Source: Bacteroidia bacterium (lineage in GTDB: Bacteria > Bacteroidota > Bacteroidia > B-17B0 > Aurantibacillaceae). From it: DNA of 48,786 nucleotides. Location of the stretch: the NCBI GenBank assembly GCA_014378485.1, contig JACMNO010000050.1, positions 1 to 48,786 of the forward strand. The letters run 5' to 3'. The notes below the pieces were generated by a model. That model did not search any database. It was given only the letters and a program-made list of their open reading frames with translations, and was not told the origin of the DNA. A program made the position numbers and the translations under genes. Position 1 is the first letter of the stretch. Every line of letters starts with the position of its first letter. Positions 25,922 through 35,445 of the stretch are shown piece by piece.

Positions 25922-28900
25922 TTACTCTTTAATCAGCTTAATAATACTTTGATTGCTATCAGATACTACACGAATTGTATACATTCCTACCGCATAATCC
26001 GCTAAAGAAATGGTTGTATTGGTATTTGTTACTTTTTCAGAAATAACTAATTTACCAATAGCATCATACATTTGAATAGTTGCCTGATTTACTAACGCTG
26101 CGCTCATATTAATATAAACTACATTTTTAGCAGGATTAGGATAAACAGTAATCGCCATATTAGTTAATTCAGTAATACCCGTACATAAACTCACACTAAC
26201 AGTTTTACTATCTGTTGCTGAACAACCGTTTGCATCAGTAAAATTGTACATGACAGTGAATGTTCCTGCACCTGAAACGGAAGGATTAAAAGAAGATCCT
26301 ACAACTCCGGTCCCTGAAAAATTTCCTCCACTTGGACTTCCTGATAAAGCTACAGCTGCATTGTTAATACAAAGTGGGCCTGCAATAGTTCCTAAAGTAA
26401 CCAAAGGTATTGAGTTAACAGTTACAGTGGCAGTTTGAGAAGCCGCTGTCGCGCATCCTGTAAGGTTTCCGGTAACTGTATAAACCATTGTTCCTGTTGG
26501 ACTCACGGTAATACCGGAAGCATTTGAACCAGTGTTCCAAGTGTATGTAGTAGCACCGCTTGCTGTTAAAGTAGTTGTTGCGCCTGCACATATTGTTGCC
26601 GAGTTCGCGGAAATAGATGGGGCAGAACCAACAGAGATCATTGCAGTGGCTGTGCTAACGCATCCTGCAGCTGATGTTCCAGTTACAGTGTACGTTGCAT
26701 TGGACGGAGGGCTTGCTGTTAACATCGCACCTGTTGCGCCTGTATTCCAGTTATAAGTTGTTGCGCCACTTGCTGTAATAGTTGCTGTTGCACCTGAACA
26801 AATAGTGGCAGATGTTGAAGCTACATTCGGTAAGGAGTTAACAGTTACACTTACAGTTTTTGTATCCGTACAACCAGTTGTTGTTCCAGTTACAGTATAG
26901 TTTGCAGTGGCTGTTGGTGTTACAGAAATGGAAGGAGTTGTTGCTCCGGTGTTCCAGATGTAGGTGGTGGCTCCACTTGCAGTTAAATTTGCAGATGCGC
27001 CGCTGCAAATTGTTCCTCCTGATACAGCAACAATTGGTGACGTATTAACCGTGACACTGATTGTTTTTGTATTTGAACAACCACTTGTAGTTCCTGTAAC
27101 CGTATAGTTTGCAGAAGTTGTTGGCGTTACAGAAATAGATGCTGTTGTTGCTCCGGTATTCCAGATGTAAGTGGTTGCACCCGAAGCAATAACGCTGGCG
27201 GCAGACCCACTACAAATTGTTGCATTATTAGCAGCAACCACAGGTGTTATATTAACCGTTACATTTACTGTTTTAGTATTTGAGCAACCTGCTGTGGTTC
27301 CCGTAACCGTATAATTAGTAGTTGTAGTTGGTGTTAAAGAAACTGAGGCCGTTGTTGCTCCGGTATTCCAGCTATAAGTCGTGGCGCCTGATGCTGTAAG
27401 ATTAGCAGTGGCACCTGAACATATAGTAGCATTTGAAACTGCAACGATTGGAGATGTATTTACAATAACATTAGTTGTTTTTGTATTAGTACAACCTGTT
27501 GCATTTGTGCCGGTTACTGTATAGGTAGTAGTAATAGTTGGTGTTACAGAAATTGAAGCAGTTGATGCTCCTGTGTTCCAATTATAAGTGGTTGCTCCTG
27601 AAGCGGTAAGAACTGCCGGGGTTCCTGAACAAACAGTTGCACTTGTAACCGCTACAGTAGGATTTGCATTTACTGCAATCGTAGATGAAACAGGTGTACT
27701 GGTTCCTGATGAATTAGCAGAAATAAGTGTTACTGTATATGTACCACTAGCTGTATAAGTTGCTGTTGGATTTTGAGCAGTAGACGTTGCTGTGGTTGCA
27801 CCCGGGAAAGACCAGTTCCAACTTGTTGGTGAATTAGTTGATGCGTCAGAGAATGTAATAGAAGTTCCGGCACATTTTGTGGCTGCGCTTGTAAAATTAG
27901 CTACAGGCGGCGCTGTTGCAGGAACATCAAGTACATTAATATTGTCTAAATAAAGATTATTTCCCCATCCGCTGCGTGATTCAAATTTAATATAAACGCT
28001 TGGCTGACCAACATAAGCAGATAAACTAACACTGTCTCTTTTCCATTGTGTATTAGACGTTGGTGTAAAAGCAGTAGATAATGTTCCTGTAACAGTTGAT
28101 AATTGAGCTCCACCAGCAGTATAAATTCTTGTCCAGCTGCCACCACAATCTGTAGAAACATAAATGTTTAATGTATCAATATCAACGGTACTATACATTC
28201 TGTGAGATCTGTCAAATCTTACTTTTAAAGTACTGTTGGCCGAAGAGAAGTTTAAAGCCGGAGTGCGTAAAGCATCTTTCTGACCTGAAATATCAATAGT
28301 TCCAGCAAAATTATCCATTTTTGCACAAGCTGTAGTTGCAGGTAAAACCGGAATACCTGTTGTATTCGCCAGTCGTGTCCAGGTAGCAGCCGGATCAGCT
28401 ACATTTGTACTTACTTTCACCCATCCTGTTGGAGGGAATGTAACGGCATCAAACCTTTCAGTAAATGGTAAAGCTGCTCCAACCGGTGCAGTTATTACAG
28501 TAAATGTAGAAGTTAACGTGTTATTTGCAGCGTTCCCATCAGTTCCTCCATTAGGGGAAGCTACAGTTGCAGAGAATGTATGTGCACCATTAGTTAATCC
28601 TGCATAATTATTTAAAGTTAAAATAGTTGATGTAGCGGCTGCTAAAGAACCTGTCCAATTTAATGTTTGAGTAGTTAACGCATCCATTTTATATAATATA
28701 GTAGCCGATGTTAAAACTGTAGAACCGGCATTGTTCAATGTAATTTTAGGTGTAATGCTATTATTACATGTAGAAGAACCATTTACGGGTAAAATAATAC
28801 TTGAAATACCAGCATCTAAAGCTGAAACAGGTGTGCATCCTAAGGAAGTTGCTAATATATTCCAGGGTGCATTATTCACCACAGCCTCCATACGAGCAAC

Positions 28901-29842
28901 CTGTTGGGCAGTAAACATGTACATACAGGCATCATCCGTATAGTCCATGTAATTCATCCACATTACACCAGAACCACCAGCAGTACAACCATCAGTTTGT
29001 ATTGATCCTTGGGGAAAGCACCCATAATGCTCGCCAGCCTGATTAGGTGTATCCGTACATTGGTCAGATCCTGTACAGGCAGTTCCATCGTCACCCCAAA
29101 TATGTAATAAATTAAAAACGTGACCGAACTCATGCGTTCCTGTTCTTCCTAAAGCATAAGGAGCCACCGCGGTTCCACCACTTCCGGTATATTTATAATG
29201 CAAAACCAATCCCCATGTATTACTTAAACTAGCAGTAGGAAACTCTCCATAACCAAGTAAACTTGGCCCGAGGTTACATACCCAAATATTTATATATTTT
29301 GTAACGTCCCAGGCATCTTCACCACCTGTTGCATTAGCTTTTACTGCATCGTTTGTAGCAAATGCGGTTACCGTTGTAGTTTTATGAGTTACACCTGTAG
29401 TTGGGTTTCCGCTTGGATCACGTTGCGCTAAACAAAATCGAATTTGCGCTCCTGCAGCTACCGTAGAAAACGTAGGTTGAGTTACTTTAATTGCATCTGC
29501 ATTCAGTTTAGCAAAATCATCATTTAAAACCTGAACCTGTGAGATTGCCTGCGCGTTTGAAATATTTTCTGCTGCCACTCTATATATAACATGCACTACC
29601 ACCGGGATAGTAATAATTGCAGAGCTATTATTAGTTTTAGAAACATTTAAACCAGCCGCTTTATCCTGCAAATATTGGTTAATTAATTGATTGTACTGAT
29701 TTAATTCAGTTTCGTATCCGGGACGAGTTTGTTTTAAATATTCGTGATGTTGCATTGTACCACAATCCCGTTGAGGGGGGGTTTGAGCAAAAACGGCAAA
29801 AGCACTAATTGCCATGGTAAGAGTTAGTAATATTCTTTTCAT
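25922..29842 (-). CDS. M43-type (cytophagalysin-like) zinc metalloprotease with PKD, tandem Ig-like repeats and T9SS sorting domain
   Basis: 1306 residues. A signal peptide (ends FAVFAQ, 20) is followed by an N-terminal region and an M43 catalytic domain (about 75-335) with HEFGHVFNLLH at 237-247 and the Met-turn segment MNYMDY. The usual Gly of HExxHxxGxxH is Asn here, a variant I have seen in relatives. Next come a carbohydrate/adhesion-type beta domain (about 455-650), a PKD domain (about 655-730; WNWSFPGA), six near-identical repeats of ~70 residues plus one diverged repeat, and a T9SS type A C-terminal signal (VYPNPAKNVVYINM...). It is expected at the cell surface or outside. The repeats probably act as a stalk or adhesin. 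Confidence 0.9.
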   Translation of the reverse strand: MKRILLTLTMAISAFAVFAQTPPQRDCGTMQHHEYLKQTRPGYETELNQYNQLINQYLQDKAAGLNVSKTNNSSAIITIPVVVHVIYRVAAENISNAQAISQVQVLNDDFAKLNADAIKVTQPTFSTVAAGAQIRFCLAQRDPSGNPTTGVTHKTTTVTAFATNDAVKANATGGEDAWDVTKYINIWVCNLGPSLLGYGEFPTASLSNTWGLVLHYKYTGSGGTAVAPYALGRTGTHEFGHVFNLLHIWGDDGTACTGSDQCTDTPNQAGEHYGCFPQGSIQTDGCTAGGSGVMWMNYMDYTDDACMYMFTAQQVARMEAVVNNAPWNILATSLGCTPVSALDAGISSIILPVNGSSTCNNSITPKITLNNAGSTVLTSATILYKMDALTTQTLNWTGSLAAATSTILTLNNYAGLTNGAHTFSATVASPNGGTDGNAANNTLTSTFTVITAPVGAALPFTERFDAVTFPPTGWVKVSTNVADPAATWTRLANTTGIPVLPATTACAKMDNFAGTIDISGQKDALRTPALNFSSANSTLKVRFDRSHRMYSTVDIDTLNIYVSTDCGGSWTRIYTAGGAQLSTVTGTLSTAFTPTSNTQWKRDSVSLSAYVGQPSVYIKFESRSGWGNNLYLDNINVLDVPATAPPVANFTSAATKCAGTSITFSDASTNSPTSWNWSFPGATTATSTAQNPTATYTASGTYTVTLISANSSGTSTPVSSTIAVNANPTVAVTSATVCSGTPAVLTASGATTYNWNTGASTASISVTPTITTTYTVTGTNATGCTNTKTTNVIVNTSPIVAVSNATICSGATANLTASGATTYSWNTGATTASVSLTPTTTTNYTVTGTTAGCSNTKTVNVTVNITPVVAANNATICSGSAASVIASGATTYIWNTGATTASISVTPTTSANYTVTGTTSGCSNTKTISVTVNTSPIVAVSGGTICSGASANLTASGATTYIWNTGATTPSISVTPTATANYTVTGTTTGCTDTKTVSVTVNSLPNVASTSATICSGATATITASGATTYNWNTGATGAMLTASPPSNATYTVTGTSAAGCVSTATAMISVGSAPSISANSATICAGATTTLTASGATTYTWNTGSNASGITVSPTGTMVYTVTGNLTGCATAASQTATVTVNSIPLVTLGTIAGPLCINNAAVALSGSPSGGNFSGTGVVGSSFNPSVSGAGTFTVMYNFTDANGCSATDSKTVSVSLCTGITELTNMAITVYPNPAKNVVYINMSAALVNQATIQMYDAIGKLVISEKVTNTNTTISLADYAVGMYTIRVVSDSNQSIIKLIKE
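26410..27664 (-). repeat. Six in-frame tandem repeats of about 207-213 bp inside the M43 protease gene
   Basis: Each unit encodes about 70 residues with the core ATICSGA...LTASGATTY.WNTGA...TPT...YTVTGT..GC..T. At DNA level the middle units are very similar, so the block probably grew by unequal recombination. It may also be a point where short-read assemblies collapse. Confidence 0.85.
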
Positions 29843-30015
29843 TTTTCTATGTATTTATATGATATGAAGTAAAGAAAGTCGTGTCACAAAACAAAATTTT
29901 GCAGAAAGTTTTAATAATAATTCTCGAAAGAACGTAAATGTTTACCTTATCGTTAAATAACAATATTTAGTCGAATTAAAAAGTGGTCTTATCTAAATAA
30001 TCCATTCTTTGAATT

Positions 30016-30726
30016 TTATAAGTATAAACCGAAAACTGTAGGTTTTCTGAAAAAATCTGGCAGACTTATTTTTTTCCATGCAGAAACAGGTTTAACTGAA
30101 ATGCATTCATCGTTTAAAGTAATATGTGTTGCTATTAATAATTTAGTAGTTGGCAGTAATGTTTTCAATAAATCTTCAAAAACACTTTCATTCCGATAGG
30201 GTGTTTCAATAAAAAACTGCGCCTGTTTATACTTTAAGCATAATTGCTCCAATTCTTTTATACGTTTACATCGTTCGGCACTCTTAATTGGAAGATAACC
30301 ATTAAACGCGAAATTTTGCCCATTAAAACCACTGGCCATAATGGATAACACAATGGAACTTGGACCCACAAGTGGCACCACTTTAATCCCTTTCTGATGA
30401 GCCAATTTTATAATATCAGCGCCAGGATCTGCAATACCCGGACAACCGGCATCGCTCATTAATCCCATATCGTTTCCGTTTATCAAAGGCTGCAAAAAAG
30501 ATTCCATCTCTGTTTGTTTTACATGCTGATTGATCAATGATATTTCTGCCTTAGTGATATCAGGAATACCACATTTTTTTAAAAAAGCGCGGGCATCCTT
30601 TGCATTTTCCGCAATAAAATAAATGAGTGTTTTTACAAGATCCAGATTGCGCTTTGGAAGCACATCCTCAAGGTTACATTCTCCTAAACCAACCGGTAAT
30701 AAATAAAGTGTTCCGTATGTTTTCAT
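30016..30726 (-). CDS. SAM-dependent tetrapyrrole-methylase-fold protein (RsmI-like)
   Basis: 236 residues. The fold's landmarks are present: an N-terminal GTLYLLPVGLGE in place of the usual first glycine loop, MSDAGCPGIADPGADI (about 88-103), VPLVGPSSIVLSIMASGF (about 116-133) and FFIETPYRNE (about 170-180). These match RsmI, which methylates the ribose of C1402 in 16S rRNA. It is about 50 residues shorter than the E. coli enzyme and lacks its C-terminal extension; Bacteroidota often carry such a short paralogue. The target is therefore uncertain. It lies 31 bp downstream of recQ on the same strand. Confidence 0.82.
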   Translation of the reverse strand: MKTYGTLYLLPVGLGECNLEDVLPKRNLDLVKTLIYFIAENAKDARAFLKKCGIPDITKAEISLINQHVKQTEMESFLQPLINGNDMGLMSDAGCPGIADPGADIIKLAHQKGIKVVPLVGPSSIVLSIMASGFNGQNFAFNGYLPIKSAERCKRIKELEQLCLKYKQAQFFIETPYRNESVFEDLLKTLLPTTKLLIATHITLNDECISVKPVSAWKKISLPDFFRKPTVFGLYL

Positions 30727-30757
30727 GTTATCACTATTTTTTTTAAAAGAGAGATTA

Positions 30758-32665
30758 TTATTTTAAAGAAATATTCTTGCCGGGGTCGATGATCAATATA
30801 TCTTGATCAATCATATTATTAATTATACCATTTAATCTTTTAGTATTTACTGATTGGAACTTTTGAATCAAGTCCTGCAGTTTCATTGTTTGAAAACCCA
30901 GCTCTATTCTTATGTTCTCCATTAAACCTTCTTCTGTGTCCAGATTACGTTTATATTTCTCCACACACACATCGCAATAATGACAATCACGAAAATCAGT
31001 TTCATTAAAATAAGCCAATAGTAAACGGCTTCTGCAAACATTTTTTTCTGTTACATAATTTACAACGCTGTTTATTCTTGCCAACGCTTTTTCTTTTAAA
31101 ACCGGGTAATTCACAAGACGGATATTTTCAAACTTTAAATTAATTCTATTTTGTAAAAAAATTAACTTCGGTAAACTGGTTTGAGGTATAAAAGAAATAA
31201 CACCCTGTTTTTGCAAATTTTCTAATTGAATTGATAACTCATGCTCTGATATTTTAGCCCTGTAAGCCACGTCTTTTTCTTTAATATGTATGTACTGTTC
31301 GTACAAACCACCATAACTTCTTAATAATACTTTTATCAGCGCTTCATATTTCGGGAATTTTATCTGAAAATTATAAAGAAGATCCTTACCCATAACCATC
31401 ATCACTTTAGACGGTTCATAACCTCCATCCAAAAAAGAAAAATAACCTTCTTTTTCTAAACATTTTATAGAATTATATAAAACAACAGGCTTTAAATTAT
31501 AATTCCTGGTAACTTCATTGATGTCAAAACTTACGGATAAACCTTCTCCGCTCTCTACTGGAATCTGGTAAAAATTAAAAATAGCCTGGTAAGATTGTTT
31601 GATCTGATCTATGCTTGGCGTTTTTTCTTCATAGTGTTCTTTTAAAGAGGCAACATCAAAATTATTGCACAATAAGATTGTATAAGCCGGCTTCCCATCC
31701 CTTCCAGCCCTGCCCGCTTCCTGAAAATAGGCCTCCAAACTTTCAGGCAAATCTAGGTGAACCACAAATCGAACGTCGGGTTTATCAATTCCCATTCCAA
31801 ATGCGTTGGTAGCAACGATGATTTGTGATTTATTGTCAATCCAGTTTTGTTGAACTAGCGCGCGGTCATTAGCGTTTATCCCTGCATGATAAAACGAAGC
31901 AAAAATATTATTCTGAATGAGCCATCGACTGATCTCTTCTGTTTTTTTTCTGTTACGAACATAAATAATGCCCGAGCCTCCAATATTATTAATGGCTTTC
32001 AATAAGCGCTCAAATTTATTTTCTTCAATCTGAACAACATAACGGATATTCTTTCGCTCAAAAGATTGCCTGAAAACACGTTGATTTTTAAAATCGAGCT
32101 TCAACTGTATATCTTCTACAACCTCTTTTGTGGCAGTGGCCGTAACAGCGATCATATTGACTTTCGGAAAATACTCTCTTAATTCGGCAATTTTCAAATA
32201 ACTTGGTCTAAAATCATAACCCCACTGAGAAATACAATGCGCTTCATCAATAGCGATTAAACCCACCGGCAAATAGGATAATCGCTGTCTGAACGTTTCA
32301 TTCTCAATTCTTTCTGGAGAAACATATAAAAACTGTACGTGACCGTAAGCTGCATTATTTAAAGCAATATCAATTTCTTTTGCGTTCATTGAAGAAGTGA
32401 TTGCTACGGCGCTGATCCCTTTATTTTTCAGGGTTCTTACTTGGTCATTCATTAAAGCAATTAAAGGAGAAACCACTAAACAAGTGCCTCCAATTACCAA
32501 GCCTGGTATCTGGAAACAAATGGATTTACCACCGCCGGTTGGGAGTAAAGCAAGAGTATCTTTGCCGGAAAGAATTGATTCAATGATGTTTTCCTGCAAC
32601 GGGCGAAAAGTATCATATCCCCAGTGCTTTTTTAAACAAAAAAAAATATCTTCTTTGGTTGTCAA
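30758..32665 (-). CDS. recQ: ATP-dependent DNA helicase, RecQ family
   Basis: 635 residues. The start must be TTG (32663-32665): an in-frame stop lies three codons upstream, and the family's N-terminus (LKKHWGYDTFRPLQ) begins right after. Walker A is TGGGKS (43-48), motif II DEAH (140-143), motif VI QEAGRAGRDG. A zinc-binding Cys cluster (CRSRLLLAYF... CHYCDVC, about 530-560) and a winged-helix segment follow. It unwinds DNA during recombination and repair. A typical HRDC domain is not evident; the C-terminal ~60 residues may be a reduced version. Confidence 0.94.
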   Translation of the reverse strand: MTTKEDIFFCLKKHWGYDTFRPLQENIIESILSGKDTLALLPTGGGKSICFQIPGLVIGGTCLVVSPLIALMNDQVRTLKNKGISAVAITSSMNAKEIDIALNNAAYGHVQFLYVSPERIENETFRQRLSYLPVGLIAIDEAHCISQWGYDFRPSYLKIAELREYFPKVNMIAVTATATKEVVEDIQLKLDFKNQRVFRQSFERKNIRYVVQIEENKFERLLKAINNIGGSGIIYVRNRKKTEEISRWLIQNNIFASFYHAGINANDRALVQQNWIDNKSQIIVATNAFGMGIDKPDVRFVVHLDLPESLEAYFQEAGRAGRDGKPAYTILLCNNFDVASLKEHYEEKTPSIDQIKQSYQAIFNFYQIPVESGEGLSVSFDINEVTRNYNLKPVVLYNSIKCLEKEGYFSFLDGGYEPSKVMMVMGKDLLYNFQIKFPKYEALIKVLLRSYGGLYEQYIHIKEKDVAYRAKISEHELSIQLENLQKQGVISFIPQTSLPKLIFLQNRINLKFENIRLVNYPVLKEKALARINSVVNYVTEKNVCRSRLLLAYFNETDFRDCHYCDVCVEKYKRNLDTEEGLMENIRIELGFQTMKLQDLIQKFQSVNTKRLNGIINNMIDQDILIIDPGKNISLK

Positions 32666-32817
32666 TAACTTATTCTAAGATTTATAAAGGACTAATTTAA
32701 GCCATCTTGAAACAAAAAACTAAACAAAATTGCTATTTGGTGTTAATGATATTATATTTAGGTTTATAAAAACACTTTGCGAAAATTATTTTTATTGAAC
32801 CCTTCTATTAAACATTT

Positions 32818-33459
32818 ATGTATAAATTTCTTCTATCACTTTTTAGCTTTATTTTATTCAGTGCCTGTGCGTTGTTTCAACCATCAGCCAAAAAATTAAC
32901 GAACCGTGCCCTTTCCGCCAACAAGCAATATGATGCTGTTATTGTGCCAGGTGTTCCTTTTTTAGAGCCTAAATGGGACAGAACCATGCAAATGCGGGTT
33001 ATATGGGCTATTCATTTATATAAAACAGGTATTGCAAAAAAAATAATAATGAGTGGAAGTTCTGTTTACTCGCCTTACGTAGAAGCACAAATCATGAAAC
33101 TATATGCTATAGAATACGGGGTTGCTGCAGATGATATCATAATTGAAGATAAAGCACAACATAGTACTGAAAATATTTGGTATAGCTACAAACTTGCTAA
33201 ATCCCTTGGTTATCAGAAAATAGCCCTCAGCACTGATCCTTTCCAGACAAGGATGACCTACCGGTTTGGCAAACGGCGTTTGAAGGACCTTAATTATTTG
33301 CCAGTTATTTTTGATACTTTAAAAACCTTACAACACCTTGAACCTGAAATTAAATTTCAAAGTTATAAAATTGAAAATTTTATCCCTATCACCGAAACAC
33401 AAAGTTTTTGGTACCGGTTTAAAGGCACCATGGGTAAACATATAAATTTCAAGGAATAA
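32818..33459 (+). CDS. YdcF/SanA-like (DUF218) envelope protein
   Basis: 213 residues. An N-terminal hydrophobic segment ends in LFSAC, a weak lipobox (Cys17), so the protein is probably membrane-anchored and faces the periplasm. The DUF218 pattern is visible: AVIVPGVPF (about 41-49), KTGIAKKIIMSGSS (about 68-81), DIIIEDKAQHSTENIWYS (about 104-121) and STDPFQTRM. Relatives (SanA, YdcF, ElyC) are linked to envelope or antibiotic phenotypes; the activity is unclear. It is divergent from recQ and is followed 32 bp later by the thioredoxin gene, possibly in one transcript. Confidence 0.8.
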   Translation: MYKFLLSLFSFILFSACALFQPSAKKLTNRALSANKQYDAVIVPGVPFLEPKWDRTMQMRVIWAIHLYKTGIAKKIIMSGSSVYSPYVEAQIMKLYAIEYGVAADDIIIEDKAQHSTENIWYSYKLAKSLGYQKIALSTDPFQTRMTYRFGKRRLKDLNYLPVIFDTLKTLQHLEPEIKFQSYKIENFIPITETQSFWYRFKGTMGKHINFKE

Positions 33460-33491
33460 TTTTATCTTTAAATCGTTTTAAAATCTTACGA

Positions 33492-34499
33492 ATGCGCTAC
33501 ATAAATGTAATTATTACTCTTATCATTTTCACCTCTGGTTCTTGGGCTCAGTCTGAAGAAGGTCTAGTAAAATGGTTAACGATCAAAGAAGCACAGGAAC
33601 TTAATAAGACACAACCCAAACCATTATTGATTGATATTTATACGGACTGGTGCGGATGGTGTAAACACATGATGAAGACCACTTATTCCAATCCCAACAT
33701 TGCAGGATATGTTAACCAGTTTTATTACCCGGTTAAATTCAATGCTGAAACAAAAGATACAATCGAATATAACGGTAAGATTTACAAACCAACATCACCT
33801 GCGCCAAAAACCCCGCATGAATTAGCCATCAAATTTTTAGGAAACAGCTTAAGTTATCCTTCTACTATTTTTGTATCGAATAATTATGAGTTTAATTTAT
33901 TGTCACAGGGGTTTTTAGAAGAAAAGAAAATTGAGCCGTTATTAGTCTTCACTGTTGAAAACGTTTACAAATCCGCATCTTATCAAGATTTTTCAGAACA
34001 ATTCAATCATACATTTTATGATACCGTGTTTGCAAAAGGCGCTCTTAAATTTAATACATTAAAAGAAATTGAAAAATTACAAAAGAAAAACCCTAAAAAA
34101 ATTCTGGTAAATATTTTTGCCGGTTTTTGCAATTCCTGCAAAGTTCAAAATGCTACCACTTTAAAAGATACTAGTATCAGCAATTACATTAATAAACACT
34201 TTTATCTCATTAATTTTGATGCTGAAAGTAACGATACCATAATCTTTAAAGGCGAAAAGTGTTTTAAAACTGTTTTAAATGGATATCCTTTTAATACTTT
34301 TGCCTTGAAGGTCACAAACAACAGGCTTCAATTTCCTTCCATTGCCGTTTTGGACGATAAACAAAATACATTAGATGCACTAAATATGTTTTTAACGCCA
34401 AAAACATTATTGCCGATCTTAAAATATTACGCGGAAGATAAATACAAAACAATTAGCTGGCCGGATTATATCAAAGCATATAATGAGCAAAAAAAATAG
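33492..34499 (+). CDS. Exported protein with two tandem thioredoxin-like domains
   Basis: 335 residues with a signal peptide (ends GSWAQ, 20). Domain 1 (about 25-160) holds DWCGWCKHM with Cys54 and Cys57; domain 2 (about 185-325) holds GFCNSCKVQ with Cys213 and Cys216. Each has the cis-Pro strand (YPSTIFV and FPSIAVL) and the same long insertion around an NAETKDTIEYNG/DAESNDTIIFKG segment, so the gene arose by internal duplication. The likely role is thiol-disulfide exchange in the periplasm. CGWC suggests a reductase-like site; CNSC is unusual and may differ in redox potential. Confidence 0.82.
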   Translation: MRYINVIITLIIFTSGSWAQSEEGLVKWLTIKEAQELNKTQPKPLLIDIYTDWCGWCKHMMKTTYSNPNIAGYVNQFYYPVKFNAETKDTIEYNGKIYKPTSPAPKTPHELAIKFLGNSLSYPSTIFVSNNYEFNLLSQGFLEEKKIEPLLVFTVENVYKSASYQDFSEQFNHTFYDTVFAKGALKFNTLKEIEKLQKKNPKKILVNIFAGFCNSCKVQNATTLKDTSISNYINKHFYLINFDAESNDTIIFKGEKCFKTVLNGYPFNTFALKVTNNRLQFPSIAVLDDKQNTLDALNMFLTPKTLLPILKYYAEDKYKTISWPDYIKAYNEQKK

Positions 34500-34514
34500 C
34501 GATTACTTCACTGT

Positions 34515-35201
34515 TTAAAACTCAAATTTATACCCAATTCCCTTGATGGTTTTAATATACTCATCGCCTAATTTTTCTCTTAATTTCCTGATATGAACAT
34601 CAATTGTTCTATCACCTACAACAACTTCATCGCCCCAAACCTGTTCAAGTATAAACTCGCGGGTAAAAACTTTTCCAGGCTTACTTGCCAAAAGAGACAA
34701 TAATTTAAATTCTTTTTTTGGAAAAGCAATCTCAACACCATCTTTATAAACACAGTATTTTTCTTTATCAATTTTGATTCCACCCAAATCCAATTCTGTT
34801 GTTTTTTGCTCAGGAGCATATCTTCTTAGTAAGGCCTTAATACGGCTAATAAACACTCTTGGTTTAATAGGCTTGGTGATATAATCATCAGCACCAACTT
34901 CAAAGCCGGCTATTTGAGAATAATCTTCATTTCTGGCACTTAAAAAAGCGATCATGACGTCTTTTAAGTTTGCATTATCTCTAATCTCGCGACAGGTATC
35001 AATTCCATCCATTTCAGGCATCATCACGTCCAATACAATTAAGTGTGGAAGTTCTCTTTTAGCAATCTGAATGGCTTCTTTTCCGTTAAGTGAAGTATAA
35101 ACCTGAAATCCTTCTTTTTTTAAATTATAACTTAAAAAGTCTAGGATATCCTGTTCATCATCAACAAGGAGAATTTTATATAAATTATTTTCAGTACTCA
35201 T
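34515..35201 (-). CDS. OmpR/PhoB-family response regulator
   Basis: 228 residues. The receiver domain is canonical: acidic pair Asp14-Asp15, phosphoacceptor Asp58 in LDVMMPEMDG, Lys110 in ITKP. A winged-helix DNA-binding domain follows (about 130-228; KEFKLLSLLASKPGKVFTRE, DRTIDVHIRKLREKLG, IKGIGYKFEF). No histidine kinase gene lies beside it, so it is an orphan within this window. The product is homologous to the atypical regulator at 42855, which makes it a useful reference. An exact TAnnTTTG element and an 18-base palindrome lie upstream. Confidence 0.93.
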   Translation of the reverse strand: MSTENNLYKILLVDDEQDILDFLSYNLKKEGFQVYTSLNGKEAIQIAKRELPHLIVLDVMMPEMDGIDTCREIRDNANLKDVMIAFLSARNEDYSQIAGFEVGADDYITKPIKPRVFISRIKALLRRYAPEQKTTELDLGGIKIDKEKYCVYKDGVEIAFPKKEFKLLSLLASKPGKVFTREFILEQVWGDEVVVGDRTIDVHIRKLREKLGDEYIKTIKGIGYKFEF

Positions 35202-35216
35202 ATTTTTCTATCGATA

Positions 35217-35224
35217 CAAATTTA
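35217..35224 (-). promoter_or_regulatory. Candidate -7 promoter element for the response regulator gene
   Basis: Reads TAAATTTG on the minus strand, an exact TAnnTTTG match, 15 bases upstream of the start codon. Confidence 0.4.
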
Positions 35225-35294
35225 ACTTTAAACATCCGCTTTAAGGTTAAATAAATATTAAGAAATAGCATTATTTTACTGATTTCCTTAATAC

Positions 35295-35312
35295 TCCGGT
35301 AATATTACCGGA
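35295..35312. promoter_or_regulatory. Perfect 18-base palindrome, possible operator
   Basis: TCCGGTAATATTACCGGA is identical on both strands. It lies about 95 bases upstream of the response regulator start (minus) and 134 bases upstream of the 35446 gene (plus). It could bind a dimeric regulator. As RNA it could fold as a 7-bp stem with a four-base loop followed by ATTTTT, so a weak plus-strand terminator is the alternative. Confidence 0.45.
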
Positions 35313-35445
35313 ATTTTTAAATAAACAAACGAGTCAAAAAAAGAAAAATCTATTTTGTGCTTGACTTATAGATTTCGTATTAAAAACAATATTTAATAAT
35401 AAGTTTACATGCAATTTATTAGATTAGTACGATATAAACTCTGAA

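Noticed and set aside
26410..27664. Regular direct repeats that might be a CRISPR array
   Set aside because: Units are ~210 bp, in frame and encode Ig-like repeats; there are no short repeats with unique spacers and no cas genes.
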